From: Ascaris suum
Lineage: Eukaryota > Nematoda > Chromadorea > Rhabditida > Ascarididae
NCBI GenBank assembly: GCA_013433145.1
Contig: CM024168.1
Coordinates: forward strand, 6,518,184-6,582,183
DNA length: 64,000 nucleotides
Reading direction: 5' to 3'
Shown: piece after piece, positions 1 to 16,411 of the stretch
Position numbering within the stretch: the stretch's first letter is position 1
Layout of the letters: the number at the start of each line of letters is the position of its first letter
Notes under the pieces: generated by a model
Seen by the model: the letters and a program-made list of their open reading frames with translations, nothing else
The model's database searches: none
Told to the model about the DNA's origin: nothing
Position numbers and translations under genes: made by a program

Positions 1-1376
<1,376 letters not shown>

Positions 1377-3093
1377 AATTGTTTCACACAGACAGTGAGT
1401 AGTGCACTAGCAGCTGTGATATTCAAGACATACAGGTTGATAACTATTACAGCTGTGGACCAAAGGTCAAACTGAGGGGCGGGTGAGCATTCGGTGCCTT
1501 TAGTCCGCATTAGACTGACGGACTTCTTGACCTTTAGGGAAAGGCAGAGGGGACGTAGGGAGGGCACAGTGCTGTAATGTTTTGGAAGAGCTGATGGAAT
1601 TCATATTTTGAGTCTACTGTGAAGCTTTGTGCAGTGTGCAGTTATGCGCGCTGAATAGTTGAGCGTCAAGGTTTTATATATTTTGTCGTTTTACTAAAAG
1701 TGTTTTTTTGCATGGTTTTCTCCTGTCGCCTGTAAAGCTGTGTTTCTTTCTCTCTGCCGTCGTTATTTTCTTCGCTTTGGGTATAGTAAAAGTAGTATTT
1801 GCTTAATTATTTATTTGTGGTTTTTCATTTATAAGACCCAAGCAGTGAGTAAATTCGATCGCTGTGGAGATGAAGCAGGCTTTTCTCTTTGTGTGCCTGA
1901 GGGCTTTAGCTGGACAATTCGAGCTTACATTGTCCGCCCTGATTCTTCAAAGTCCTGAGAGGAGGAGGAGGAGGCGTTCAACCAGAGTTGTGCTGCAACG
2001 AAATTATGCCTATAAACGAAATCGTTTGTCGTTTATTAGTGACCTTCACTGTTGCCCCGCTTTCACTTTTCTGTTTCGTAATGCTGAATAGAGGTCACAA
2101 GGTTGATTCATATTTCGTTCGTCTGTTCCTTTTTCCTGCTTCTCATTCCCCTCCCTTCTCTTTTTTAAATCCTGCCCTGAGGGCTCTTCTGCGCATATCT
2201 TTTACTGAAAGAAGATTATGAATATGCATGAAGATATTGCTTATTCGTTTTAACGCTATTTAATCGAAGAAGTCGATTATTTTGATGCTTTTAAACTGTT
2301 CCCGGTCGTCCAAGAACTTGTCTATTGTGGTGTTGTTTTTTTCCAGTTTGTCATTGATTTTTCGCTTTTTATGTCAGCTGCCAGCAATTTGGAATGGACA
2401 CGTTGGAAGTTTTGCAGTATTCGAGGTGTTCTCTTTTAATCTTAATTGTTCATTTGAAGTAATTTCGAGGCTTTATTTAATAATATGAATGAGGCTTCTT
2501 GAACTTCAATAATATTCTGTAAGTTATTTTTAAGTAGAGAACGTTTTCGTAGTAAAATTAACAAAGGTGTTCGTTAGTGAGGGGATTCTAAACTTCATTA
2601 TTCTCACTTCATTATAATTCTTTCCTTTTTTGAAGTGAACGTTGAGAAGTTGTTACAAAAGATGGCATCTTATTTTGGAAAAACTACAGTTGCTGAAATG
2701 TGTAGTGTTTGTAGTTGACATCATTAAGTACAGCGATAATGCTTCCATTACTTAATTTAATCAATGCTCTACGACAACGATAAAATTTGAATTGGACGGT
2801 GGATGCCTCCTGGCCTCTTATCCATCAAGGAATGGCTTAGTCTATCCAACGTCAGTCACTTTTTGAATGGAGGTTTGTTGCGTCGTTTCGCAAACTGGTT
2901 TCACCCTTTTCAAATTCTTTTCCAGCGGAACGAGGATGGTCGACTCCTTTGGGAATTTCTTGACGAGGAAGAGGATCGACTGTTCTAAGGATGTTTTGTT
3001 GACGGGGTGGGGAGGGGGTGAGAGAGGAGAAAAAGGATGATAGATATCGTAAGGCTGTCGGTGAAGAAGTTTTTTGGTGATTGCCTCAATAAA
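1377..3093 (+). promoter_or_regulatory. Probable Smad 3' untranslated/downstream region with candidate poly(A) signal
   Basis: After the TGA ending at 1376 no further Smad coding sequence appears. The first canonical AATAAA I find on the + strand is at 3088-3093, followed by a T-rich stretch. If used, it would give a 3' UTR of about 1.7 kb, which is long; a variant signal nearer the stop is possible. Pyrimidine-rich blocks and a purine block (GAGGAGGAGGAGG, near 1960) are seen here, but no gene. Confidence 0.3.
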
Positions 3094-6000
3094 GTTTTTG
3101 CACTTACTTCAGCTTCTTACTTTTTTTTAGCTTCTTTGATGAATTGAGTTAAGAACGAAGAATTAATAGAAGATACAAACATCTAAAAGATAGGATTGCA
3201 CGATAGCGAATTGGGAGTTCTTGTCTTCGCGCACTTCGAGGGGTACATTTTTTGTTGTACGTTGTTTTATTGCAACGTATTTTTAGTTTATACTTGCTTT
3301 TTCGTAGTTCTTAGTGACAGGAAACATCTTTAAGCTTAATCTAACTTCCCATTGTTCACTCCTCACAAGGAAGCATTGACTGTGGTAAAAACTTGAAAGA
3401 CGATCCAAAAATGACCTAACCAACATTTTTGATGAATTTGTCCAAAAAGCTTTCCATGTTTTACGCAAACTAAATTTTTCTGGTGTAATTTAAATCGTTT
3501 CAGGTATTTTTGTTTTTAGTAAATTAAACTGCAACTTAAACGATGCAAGATTTTCGTTTCGATTGCTTCTGTCAACTTTTTATTACTGCTGTCAATTGTG
3601 ATCTTGCATTTCGCTAGTTGCTTTTTTAGTAATTACTTTGTGCAAATTTTAGTAGTCTCTTTGATTGTTTTTCTTTTCTTCCAGAATTTGTCCTATTTCC
3701 CGAAGGGATTTCCGGTTTGAATGATTATTCTAGAATCACGTGAACATATAGTAGATAAACGTGGTTGTCTCTGATATGATATGATTAATAATGCATCGTG
3801 AGACGTGCATTATTTTTGAAACGTTTTATTGCTGTAGTTGTGCTTATAAAACAATTGTCAACTTGAACGTTAGCAAGTAAAGAAATCCGGGAAGAATAAA
3901 GCGGTGGTTATCAGCGGGAGGTACGCGTCACCGCAATAGCAGGGTTAGTGAACCCACGCATCAAGGAATGAACATTGGACTTAGAGCTTTTATAGCCAAA
4001 GTATATTGGACGACGAAGCTGCAGTAATAAATTGTATGTCGGAGTCACACTGTGCCACGAGGTCGCGCTGAACAACGTGTAGTGCACCTCTTTGATTCCA
4101 TAAGTGGCGTATTCATAGATCGCAGTGTTTAGAAAAATAGCACGTCATAGAGGGTAGCGCAGGTCATGTAGGGAATATCCATTGATTCATTGCTGTGAAA
4201 CAGTTTAGAGAAAGACGTAGAACTTTGGAACGGCGGCAGTAATAGGCGCAAATGGCCGGCATGACATGTCGGTGAGAAGAGAAGGGCGATTGAAAGAGGA
4301 GAGGGTTCAATAGACAGTAAGGATGAGTGACTGTTGATCCTTGCCCACTTCAAAAGTTCACATTTCCTCGTCATTGCTGTGATAGTCGGCGAGGGAATAC
4401 GTAACTCAACAAAACAGTGAGGCATTCTGTCGTTCTTGATGAATATGCAAATTGGCATCGCATAATGAATAATCATATAGGGTAACCGTCGCATGATTCG
4501 ATGCCCGTTGAATATAGTTGTGCAGTGCTATGCAAATGCAGTAAGAGCTGTCTAAAGGCGACGATCTCATGTTTTACCTCGCCGCATTCTGTAAAAATTG
4601 AACGGTTTGGTCAGTTCATTTCCCATCTTTTGAAAACTGGTAGTTTTCTTCCATTCTGCATTCGCTGAATAAAGTGTCGGAATCTGTGCTCACAGGTTGA
4701 CACAGAACTAAACCGAAAAACGGTGATCAAAAATGAATTCACCAAGCGAGACAGTTTTTGGGATCGCATCGTTTCACTTTCCTTTCAAAACATCCTCAAG
4801 AATAGAAGGTCTTTATCAATATACCAAGGAATCAGCTTCTTTTCGTTCAACCCGTTCGTATTCAAGAACATATTTAACGAGCTTGGGCCGTAGAGAAGAG
4901 TTAAGGGCGAGACGATATCAAGGTTGGGGAATTCAGGCATCGGGCAATTTCAGGAGCAGGCGAAGTTCTTGCGCGTCGTCAGGGATCCGTAGATGACAAA
5001 ATGTTCTATTCCCGGGAGCCTCTCAAGAAGACGAAAATGCAAGACGATCGGGCTAGATTGTCACAGGGAGGGGGTTTCTCTAGGGCCATCGAATGGTATA
5101 ACCTGTTTTGAACCCCTCAATAGATAACATTTACCTAGAAAATTAAATGAGGACATAGTCAGTCTTGCTTGCGAGTTTGCATACGCATGGTATATCGGCG
5201 TAAATCACGAAAACGCCTTCAACGATGTTTAGCCTAGGGCTCGCTTTGCTCCCTCCATCCGAGTGGCGTTTCCCTCCCATGCCCTCCCCCTTTGATTTAT
5301 GAGCACAAAGAAGACAACACCTGAAATTAACGGTTATCGTTGAGCAAGTTGTCATGTGAGAGGACAACCAACCAACTACGTAGCCCATTGGAAATGCAAC
5401 AACTTCACATCACATGCAAATGCCCACTCTATGAAAAAATCTTACCTTGGCTCATCAACAGGAATATAAAATGTCACACTGAATGAGGTAGGAAAACCGG
5501 AGGATCGGTGAAACGTTTCGTTTGAAAAATTCTGCTCCAACTTCCTTCTCATCAAATTTGTCTCATACAAATGCCCTCAACGAGTTTCAAATCTGCAAGA
5601 ATTTTCGACATTATTTCTCCATTACTTGCTATGGATAAGTGATCGTCAAATGTAGGTGATAGATAAAATTGCTCAATGAACGAATGGTCGAGACTGTTAA
5701 ACTGGACTAATGCCATTTCTACAAGTAATTATTGTAAACGAGAAAATTTCTGTTTCGGTTGTTTGGCTTCTTGGAGTTTCCATTCTCCCATTGGTAAGTT
5801 TTCCGCACAATCGCTACCAATAAAACTTATCAGGATTCGAAATATTCCTCAAGGTACGATATTAAGCGTTCTCAGACAACTTGGTATAATTAAAAGTTGC
5901 TTCGCTCGTCTTTGAGCGCATTATGGCACCTCATAAAAACTAATCTACACCCTTTTCAACGGAAAACCGATCAGATTGGCCACAGTTTCCACAGTTGTCC

Positions 6001-9000
6001 AGATAACTAATCGATCGCTTTTTTTTGCACAAATTTCCAAAGGATTCGCAGAACCGATTCAGCACATCGTATAGTCGGCAGATGAGAAGCATGACACGAA
6101 GGATGGCACGTGTATGTCTCTTCCGGTTTCTGCGATAACATAAGCAGATGTGCAAATAACCGAACGGTAGTAAAGGACCTCATATATCTTCACCGTGCGA
6201 TACATCATTGTACAGTACAAAATCTGCCACCCCCAATAAATGAAACTTTGCAAGAGGTAACTTCAGCTACTCTTTCTTTAAAATGCATCAAATCAGTGAA
6301 TGGGATTAACACTTCAAGGTGAGTTCTCTGACGACAAACCAAAAAGCGCTGGACGGGAATTCTGAGATAAAAAATGGACGAGTGGAATAACCGTGCATAA
6401 AAACGATATTAGTGAAGTTATTTTGTTGCATGACAATGACTGCCCACGGCGATATTCTAGGGAAACAAATAAAAGAGCTTTTTTATTTTACTTCTTAGAT
6501 TTGACTTACTTCATACAAAAGTTCGAAAAAGAAGATTCGAGCATTATATTATCGACATTGGTCATAGAAGTGGTAAGATGCAATATTGAATACGACATTC
6601 TTCCAATGAAACATCGATCATGTGCCCATCAAATGATACTCAATAGCGGTAACTTTATACCGACCAACTCATATTAAAACTGTTTTGAAGTATTAGTTCC
6701 ACAGCAAGAAATAATTCATCGGTAATTTCTGCACATGTTTCTCAATTCACGATAAATTCTTAATTCAAGTTCAGTAGTTTTATGTGTAGCTATGAATGAG
6801 TTAGATGCACTCACTATTAACTTTGATTTCTATAGAGCTGTATACTCGCAGCATTCATGCAAACCTGTTCAAATATTATCCACGAAAATGATGTTTTCTA
6901 AAAAGCAAACATGATTGTGGTATTCGTTATCGATGCCTCGTCCGACAATATTTAGTTTAATGCGATGCACAGAATGTGCAGCGCCGATTATGATATCAAT
7001 AAAGTTAGGTGATTACACCATCAAATTATAGAAAGCATTCAGTCTACTGCCAGGAGCACGAACAATAGAAATAAAAGTTTCAGTGATGCAGGTGTCTGAA
7101 GCGTGAATGTCGGAAGTGCAATGATAGCACACTGTCAACCGAACCTATTGATTATCAATGCGAAAGGCCGGAAGCTGCATGTGGTCATTTATTTCTAACG
7201 TTGGAAGTGACCATAGATCTGGACGCAGAGGAAAACAACCTCAAACTAAACAGCTGTTTTTTGATTTCTACTGCAACCGTTTCGAAGGAAAGCCTCGATC
7301 TGTTGGGGGTGGGGGGGTGGGGCGGGGTGAGGAAAGGGCAACTGCCACTGTACCCTTCGCCTTTTTATACTGTCCTCTTTTTTTAAATACTTAATAAGAG
7401 ATATTCCTTGTTTACACCGAACAAAAACTCGAAATTTGACTTGAAAAAATGATAATAATAATAATTTTGCCACGATGAATTATTTTACGTTTACTTGCAC
7501 CTCCGTCGATAAACACACATATAACGTTCATCTGAGTTCACCTTAGCGCACAAGATTTTTATGAGAATGTTGGCCATCCCTCACCGGCACATGTCACGTC
7601 AAGCGCACGCAAATAATCCTTCGATTGAATCTTTAAAATTCTTCAATAGTTTAGACAACGCTGCAAAGCGTTTTAAAATCAATAAAAAGGTTTTTGCACG
7701 ATTTATTGAAAGCGAGCAGATAAATTTCAGATGGAATTTTGAGGTTCATGAATTATGCTCAAGTAGACGATTCACTTCGATTGCAAGAGGCAGTTTCCTG
7801 CACATATCGGATGACATCACCGCAATGCCGTTTGTGCCAGCCGACTCTCGAAGAGATAGAACGCAAAAATTTGTTCTCTCTCTCTACCGAGTAACAAGAA
7901 ACTACGGGCAACTGCTAACGTACGAATGACGTCGATGCACTGACGGAAAATGAGAACAGCAATGGAATTGCCACCAAGGTGAATTGGACATTAAAATTAA
8001 CGATGTAACTTAAGAACGAAGAGATCAGTTGATTAAATTCGCGGGAATAACGAAAACAACAATGAGGAAAATTCAAACAAGTGAGAGATGCGCTGTCAGG
8101 CGTGAATTCAGCCTCGTCGAAAAGGTCAGGCTAGCAGTTTTCCTTGCATTTGGGACATTTTTGATGCTCACATACTATGTCGCGGAAATGGGTTGTGATA
8201 TCTGCAACGAGGTCCTACCAGCTGGCGAACTTTGACGGCGATGCAATGAGCTCAAAGTTGCAACCATACAACGATTATACAACGGGGCTATTGTTCAAGT
8301 TAAGTTAGATGTTAAAAGTTAACGGTTAATTTAGAGCATCGGTTTATTTGAACGTTTGCAGCGGCTTCCCAACTTCGAATATCGAAACCACCGAGGGAAC
8401 GATCGCCAGAGACGTTGAGATGAGAGGCACTGATCCCTTATTTACTATAAATTCGTCTAAAGTTTCTAAGATATTCCAAATTTCGGTGAGAAATGCAGAA
8501 ATAGAATTTATGCAAAGCTCACAAAGAGCTCAAATGTTGCATAAATATCGATAACACTCGCAGGTGGTTTCAATGCTATTCTCTTTATTCAGCTCTTCAA
8601 AAAGTGCGTTTTGAAAAGTATTCAGTTACTTTCCAAGCTTCGTTTACATCATTCCAGTTGCCTGGCGCACAGTATCAAATAGTGGGAAGTAATTCGATCA
8701 TCGTGAATGATTGGACCACCTTTATCGCTTGACATGCTGAACACTTTCAACCTTAGCGCTTAAATTTGATGTTTTTTTTTTGTTTCTTTCGTGATAAACC
8801 ACAAACGGAATGCGAAGTTTAATTTTCGTACGTGGAGGAAGAGTGAACAAATAGAAGTTTTCTTTGTTTTATTCACAGCGCCAAATTAAACGATCGAGGT
8901 TGAGCATATATGACGTTCAACCATATAAGTTACCGATTACTCTAGACCTCGTCAGGAGAGCGAAAGGCGCAAATGAGTAGATTTAACGTTCATTCCAAGA

Positions 9001-12000
9001 ATATATCAAGTATTGTTATCATTCTAGTTGCATAAAAACATGCACGAGAGTCCTGATCTAAAGAGAGTTCACAGGCGGGGGAGGGGGGGGGGGCGAGGGG
9101 AGAGAAGATTTCTAGGGCAGCGATAAGAAGCAACATTCATAATTCTCTCGTATTTGAGCATATTTATTATTATTACTTCAACACGTTGTGCTCACTATTC
9201 TTTAGGTTTGCAATCCTCTCACCATAAACATTAATCGAGTTTTGTAAGGGAATGAACGTGCACCATTCATTTACTCCATAAAATCCAACGTATATTATAT
9301 TGTGAATTTTTGGATGAGAAAAATCATGAGTACCTCATGCCTGTATAAGCATAGGTGGTGGATGCATATATCTGTCCAACTGTCTGCCTCCTGTCCCTCT
9401 TCTTCATCTATAAAGAACGAAAGTTATGAGGACGAAACCTATCGTATGCGCTCCATAGAAGAACGTTACCGTGTCTAGTGTGCGAAATACTGTTGCATAA
9501 AACTAGCAGATCGCTTTTGTTTTCTTACGATCGGGTAACAATGACCGCGTACGTTTCTTGTTTGAAAATTTGTGCAGATGTATGCATAAGCAGAAAAAAG
9601 CATATTACGTAAGAAAATTCGTCAACTGAGTTGCAACGATATGTGCCTCTGCAACGACGCTCATCCTGCTAAGCGCTTTCTATACAGAAACTAAAAATAA
9701 ATAAGGAGTGCAAAGAATGTTAGACGAGTTGGTACGTTAGACAATTGTGCATTCTGCCCATCCGAACGCCTCGTTTCGAAGGTCAACAACAAAAATAGTA
9801 TTGAATATGTGGATTGATGGCTTCATAGATAATGCAAACGACCGATCGCACTGCCCGATGGCTAAGGAGCCTTTTTTATGGAGTGTAGAGTGCAAAGCTA
9901 AATCCCAGCCAATGCGTATGCATGATCGACAAGAATCCTAACAAATTATTATGTGCACATGCTGTTATGAATGTAAGTCTGCAAAAAGTATTATGAAGTG
10001 TGACTTGCACAACAAAATACGCACAAGCAAGTTTTTCTTGCAAGTAGATGAATCACGTGAAAACGAGATTAGTGTCAGCGCTCTAAGCATGCAAATTTCG
10101 CCACTTCAGCTTAAATGTTTCCAGACTTGAAACCGCTGTCCGGACGGACATCCAAGCGGACATGAGTGCACAGATATGTGAGAACGCACACTGTGTAATG
10201 CAATAATCTGCCCTGCAGATTTGCAGAACATGCAAAAGAGTTATAGTCGTCTTGTTTTAGTGCTCTGTTAATGCCAATGCGACCGCCTGGTTTTTTGACT
10301 AAGTTGCAGAAAGCGGAAATCATGTGAGCCTCATTGGAATGCACTCGCATTTGTTTATAATAAATGCAAATTCACCTGTTAATTTCATTTGCAGCAATCG
10401 CTTGTCGACTTTTTTGAGATGATTGTAGCGCGCATAGCATGCGAGAGGTTTAGCTACTGCTGCTTGCTGTGATTGAAACCGACTGGGCGATATCGTCTGA
10501 GTGCGTTTTCTCGGCCTTTGCCAGAGGCCATCAGTTGTGCCATCGTTTAGTTCTGTCTTTGTATGAGTGCAGTTTTTTTTAAAGTTTATAGTTGAACTAA
10601 ATAAAACTTTTTCGATAAACCCCAGGTCATAGTCTAGAATACGCAAACACACAGACGCAATTACGTAATCGCATAAACCATATGTGTCTTGCAGCATCCC
10701 TTTTTTGTGCACTGTGCAGTAAAAAATGGTGGAATTTGCATGTCTTTATCATATAATAGTTCCATTCTGTTAAGGCACTTGGAGGAGAGAGCTGATATGC
10801 GATAAGCAGAAATAAAAATATACGTGTGCGATATTTCAGAACTGTGTTGTGCATTTTAGATGACATCGAATTCTTGAAGCGTAGCGGTCACAAACTTTTA
10901 CGGAAGCAAAGAAAGAAGTGGTCGGCGCTAAATAAATTTAAAGTGTGCCCATACCTCATAAAAAATTAATTCCTAAATGACCGCTACTCAGTGCAGCTGC
11001 TTGTGCCTGTGATGAATATTTCAAGAAATCGATACGAACGAAATGAATGCTCATTCTCAGATATGGGAGAAGAAAATTTTTGAATAACCAGCTGAGGAGT
11101 TTCTCACTCATTGCATTGTCTCTTACTTTGAGTTTTTTTTTGAGTGGCGATCCGTCATTTTTATATCTTTTTGCAAATTTGTTCCATAAAATCGCATTAT
11201 AACTGCGTCATGTTAATGCACATCTGTTTGTCCACTTTTCAGCTGGGTAATAATTCAATATATAGCTTGAGTCTCGAAATTTGCCGGAAACACTACGCGC
11301 TCCAAGTCCATTTTCTATGCCATATTCTGTTCTCATTAAGAGTTTTAAAGGGATTATAATTTGCACTCTTCAGATAACAGAATAATGGATCTCTTTTAGA
11401 AGAGATATGCGGTGCCTCGGAATATTCAAAGGATGAAGACATTATACAGAACGTTTCAATTTTTGTTGGCCTCCTGAGAAGCTCATTTTTCAGGTAAGCA
11501 GCCATACTGTGCTAGTCTCAGCGACATACTCCTAAACTTGTTATATTTTAATATACCGCGCTCTTCTCTCACCATGGTAAAAGTGTTGCAATTTAAATGG
11601 CGTTTTTCGGCTGTAATTTTATAAATTTCTAAATGCGCGCACTTGCTGGCGCAGGTGGTGCGTTTTCTTGGACGCTACCTATATTATTACGTTCACTTGC
11701 ATCACGGACATCACCAGTACGATGAGTAATAGTGTCCTTTGAATCACAGCGGGAACACTGTTTTCCGAACACAACATTTTTGTTGCGACGCGCTGAATGT
11801 AAATCGTCTTTGGGCAGTGATGTTCTAGAATGAAATTGAGTCTGCCGCCGGGGCTATGAATTTGAAAAACCTAAGGTTAATATTTAATATGTTCCTCGCT
11901 TCAAAACATATAAACGCCTATTTATTTTCGTTTGAACTACTCATATGTGTGCCTATTACTGCGAGACTTATTTTGTAAATAATTAGGCATTTCTGGACTC

Positions 12001-15000
12001 AACGATCAATTTTCAGTGGTTCACTTAGCAAATAAGTTCAATTGGCAACGTATAATTAAGGTTTCTGCCAATTAATTTCATTCTCTTTCTATACTCTCCT
12101 TCAATATCTCATTGGCTAGTTTACTTTCAAGAATTTACTTGCAATTTCACTTTTTCCTCGAAGATTTATCATGCTACTTGATTCTCATAGCTCAAAGGTG
12201 AAGAAAAAGTTCTGGAGATTTCATTCATGTTCTTGATTTCTTGAGTAAAGAAATCGTGAAGCGTTTCAACAACTCGCCGTATTCTTACTATTTTCGGATG
12301 TTTGATATTGTCTCTGAAGCTGCATAAGTTACTTATTGTTAACAACAATGAAAATTTCATCCTAATCGGAATACATAATTCGTTCGACTGAACGGTTGAA
12401 ACTACCTAATTGTTGAAAGTACTGGTACTCGAATGACAGTACATAATTCGTTTAGTTGAAATATTTCGCTGATGACTTTGAACCAAAACATTCAAGATGC
12501 AAAATACCGAGAACATTTAGTACCCAATATCTAGCCCATTATAATTTGCCTCATTCACCGTGTGATAATGCTTCGCAATTTCGCAAGAAGTTGTCCTTAA
12601 CCGTTGGGCCAATTCAATGATCGGAAAATATATAGAAACATGTGAGATATGACAGAAAAATAAAACACAAACGTTTAAAAGTTATCTTAAGAGGAATGGG
12701 AAAACTGCTGTGCTGAGAATCTCTGTCCAATGCGTCAAGACAACGCGCTCTTTACGTGTTATGTGTATCGCTCGTGCGCCGCAATCAATTGCCCATTTTC
12801 ATTTTCTATTTTCTATTTGTTACACCGATCGTTTCAATGAATAGCGGTGATTGGCATCGAACTATCCACTCATGGCGGCTGTCAATTATTGCTTGTCGAT
12901 AACTTTCCAGCTGCTTATTTCGAAAATAATTTTACTTACTCATGTTAACTCTTACTAATTATTCCAGAATTGCTTGTTTTGTATTCTGCATTTACATCGC
13001 TTTCACATTCGCCATATTTAAAAAAGTCACCTGATCGTTGCATTCTTGTAGCGTATTTCTCAAAGTACGCAAGATTTATATACTCAATACTCTCGCAACA
13101 TTGTTTTGCACAAGTTCTGCTCAAAAGAAAAAAAATACTGCCAAGCTCTCTTAGCTTCAACAGCCAATTTTACTTAATACTATGTGCTGAATCTTTATTA
13201 ATACAAAAACAAACAAATTCGTGTCTGCAAACTCACCTATATACAATAATAGCTGCAATCAGTTACTAAGATTTTCAATTTGAAAGACTGGCAGAAAGCA
13301 GTTAAGAGAGTCGAGAATGAGTACGATAGAGAGCTAACTAGCGTTGCGCATCGACTGCCTCAACGCACATTTAGAGAAGATTTTTTCGGGTTCAAGTTTG
13401 ATAAATACTTTTTGAATGCTTGCATCAATGTCTGCTTGCTTTGCAACCATAAAATAAAATAAACCACTTCTTTGCCATCCTTTTCCTTTATTTACTGCCC
13501 AATAAAATTGTAAATTTCAGAGATTTGTCTAATTCTTCAGTCGCACTTAGTTTTGACATACATCTTTTCACTGCCACTCTTCTTTAAATTAAAATTTTCA
13601 CCTCTCAGTCCTTAGTGTTTTATGAGTTGACCACCAACCTCACATTTGGAGTTCAGAAAAGATGCTTTCGCCTTCATATCTCTAATAGACAACTTTTTCT
13701 TCGCTTTAAGCAGTAGTAAGCTGCTATTTTCATAGAAGTATTCCCAAACACTATCAGTTAAGCAATAAAACGCTGTGAGCTAAGCGCTTTTCTAACGATC
13801 TCTGAGCAAGAACGGATATGTGCGGAGAGCACGCGGTCGTTGCGGTACTGAACCTGCGTTCAACGTTCTCTTTCTTCCTATTCAGTTGGTGCTTAGAAAT
13901 ATAAAATTATTTAAACTAGATAATATTTTTGTTAAAATATAGCTCAGCGTTATGAATTAGAAAGGGTTGCATCGTCTGGTGATCTTAGAAAAGGAATAGT
14001 GGGCTTAAAACATGCTGCATGGTGTAAAATCTGAACTAACCAAATTCGGTGCGATATAAACTAACAGTTATGCAAAAGTTGTAGATATCAAGATTATTGC
14101 CAGCATTTGCTTTAAATTTCTGCGGTGCAAATGAAATGTCTATTCGGTGGAATGTGAGTGGAATTCAAATATCATAATAAGGTTTGAAAAGTGTTCCGAT
14201 TTGCAGAAAAGTACTCATGTTCCTAGAATACTCCATAAAATTGTCGCTTAACCTCTTCATAAATATGCAATTTGGCAATTTAAAGAATAGAAACCCTTGT
14301 GCTTTAATTCAAGCAATTTTAATATGCGCAGCGTCCATAGAAAAGTGTCCCTCGAAATATGCAAAAAGTATTTTCTGTCTTTTTTGATGTAAAGCTAATT
14401 AACTGATGCTGGTGGGCGAAGGGAGCAGAAGCCATTATTGGTAAGGGCTTCTTGAAGATAAGCAGTATGTGCGCTCCTCTGGAACAGCGCTCCAACTGCT
14501 AAGACACGTCGCTTTTCCAATGAGTTAATGTGCTGTCGATTATGCAATAAAAACTTGATTGTTGCAAACTCGATTAGGTTTGGGAAATAAGTGGCAATAA
14601 CTCGCCATCGAAGAGGTTTGCATGAATATCTCGCTAAACCAACTGGATGTTCGCGCTGAAAATGCAAACGAATATTCCCACTCTAGCTGCTTTATTGCCA
14701 GCTCGATTGGCGAAAGATTATTTGGCTGCGCGTCATCGCTTGAACAATGGAATAAAAGTGGAAATTTTTGTGGTAATTTAAAGCGTCGATACTCGGAGGA
14801 ATTTAATCTTGTTATACTTAAGACGTTTCATGCTACGGTCATTAGTTTTGTATGTATTGTGTGTTGAAATTATTGGATAGCCAATCGACCGAAAAGGGGA
14901 TGAAAAATATGTACTTTTGGATTTCTCATTGATGCATTCGTTGGTTCATTTCTTGCTTGCGCTTTGCGAGTTGTAATTCGTGCGATGAAACTGCTGGAAT

Positions 15001-16150
15001 GACGCACACACCAATGGATCGAAAAAATGATTATTGAAATTTTCTCAACGCATTTCGCATATTTGTTGTTAGCTAGACTTGATGAATGCATTTGATTTTT
15101 GCCCCAAACACTTTTCCCTTCTTTTCAGCACTTAAAATTTTCCATTAGTCGTCATAGTTTTCAGTCATTCATGACTACCCCGATTTTGGTTGACGTCATA
15201 TGAATAAGAAATGCACGAAGTTTGTGCAAATGCTTGTAATTAACGAACTTTATTGAAAAAGAAGTAATTCGTGTGAGTGTTGAATAACACGTAAGCGTTT
15301 GTGACGTTCAATACTTCGTAACCTTCTTCGCTGTGCAATAATTACTCGAATCGTTATAATCACTTCGACAAGTGTCGTCATTTGACAGCCATTGGAGCCA
15401 ATAAATTTCGCCCTTAATTCATTGCTAGATCGGTTTGTAATGGATCTGAGGCAACATTGTGACTGGAGATTTATGCGCGGTGTTTTGATAACGACTGTAA
15501 TTGAGTGTTGCGTTGCAGGATTTCAAAATTGTGTCATTCACTCTCCCTTCGCTCCGTACCTTCTTTCGACACTTGGAAAGAGACACATATCCCCACTTAC
15601 GCGCAAATATGTCGTCTCCATAATCCGCCGTCGAAAAAATTCATCAAAGGTCATGAAAAAAGCTCATCTCAGAATGAAAAAATACTGAGTGGTGCTGCAA
15701 TTCAGCGCCGTTCGGATGCGAAGCATTACCGCCAACGAGGAACATGAATATTCATGCTGTGAATGGAGTCTTTAAAGCGTAAAAGGCCATATTATCTTGA
15801 ACACGGAATATTTCACTCATGCATATGATCCGAGCACATTCTCCAACTTGTTTCAGCCTGCTTTGTTCATAATGCTCGAAATAACAATCGAATTATTTTG
15901 CCCTTGAATCCTGTCATTCAGAGAGAGAATTTCTGATATAAACTTCCTTTTGATGGCCTGCATAGCTTGAGGAGTGTCTGTCAAAATGATAATGCAGTCT
16001 AAATTCGATGAATGTAATTAGTGAAAGACTGCATCGCCTCCTCCTTACGTCTTTTTCTTCCCCGGCTGTTCCGTTCGTTTTTGAAAAATTTTCGGTATAT
16101 TATATTGACTTCATCGAAGAATTATTCAGTTCAGGGAGATAATCAAAAAA
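3094..16150. other. Long stretch without a recognisable gene
   Basis: About 13 kb of AT-rich sequence. Open frames of 60-130 codons occur on both strands, for example at 4129-4494, 7561-7929 and 10320-10712. None shows a recognised domain or convincing exon borders, and their composition matches translated AT-rich noncoding DNA. G-rich runs occur near 7303-7326 and 9077-9100. I see no tRNA, rRNA or transposase. The region may be intergenic, or long introns and the promoter of flanking genes. Confidence 0.5.
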
Positions 16151-16215
16151 GATATTCATGCATATTGGTTACTTCAAACTTCCACTTCTGAGGAAGTTTT
16201 TCTATAATAAGATGG

Positions 16216-16262
16216 CGTGGCCCAGTGCTGGGCTGGGTTTGCTGTTGGGCAAAACCCGGGGA
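16216..16262. repeat. GC-rich hairpin-forming sequence
   Basis: A short GC-rich island in AT-rich surroundings holds the near-palindrome CCCAGTGCTGGG followed by GGGTTTGC...GCAAAACCC, which can form an 8-9 bp stem around a 6-nt loop. This pattern is common in ends of small non-autonomous mobile elements, but I see no element borders. Confidence 0.35.
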
Positions 16263-16339
16263 CGGGAACCTGGAAAATTTTTGAAATATTTTTCTTCTAT
16301 TGTTAAGTACCATTGCGGGCACTCTAACTCTCTTCAGTC

Positions 16340-16411
16340 TTCATTCTGATCTTCATGTTGATCTTCACTTTGATCTTCATACTCATCTTCATTTTGATCT
16401 TCATTTTGATG
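16340..16411. repeat. 12-bp tandem repeat, six copies
   Basis: Six contiguous degenerate copies of TTCATTTTGATC. The unit is a multiple of three, so the complementary strand stays open and reads as a repeated acidic tetrapeptide of the form (D/E)-Q-x-E. That frame, 16334-16600 on the - strand, has no other recognisable feature. I treat it as a minisatellite first and a possible exon second. Confidence 0.75.

Noticed and set aside
4129..4494. 121-codon frame on the - strand
   Set aside because: No motif and no transcriptional context; indistinguishable from background frames.
7561..7929. 122-codon frame on the + strand beginning with ATG
   Set aside because: Protein composition is unremarkable but no family or gene context supports it.
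10320..10712. 130-codon frame on the - strand
   Set aside because: No recognisable domain; interrupted by homopolymer-derived stretches; no splice or start context.
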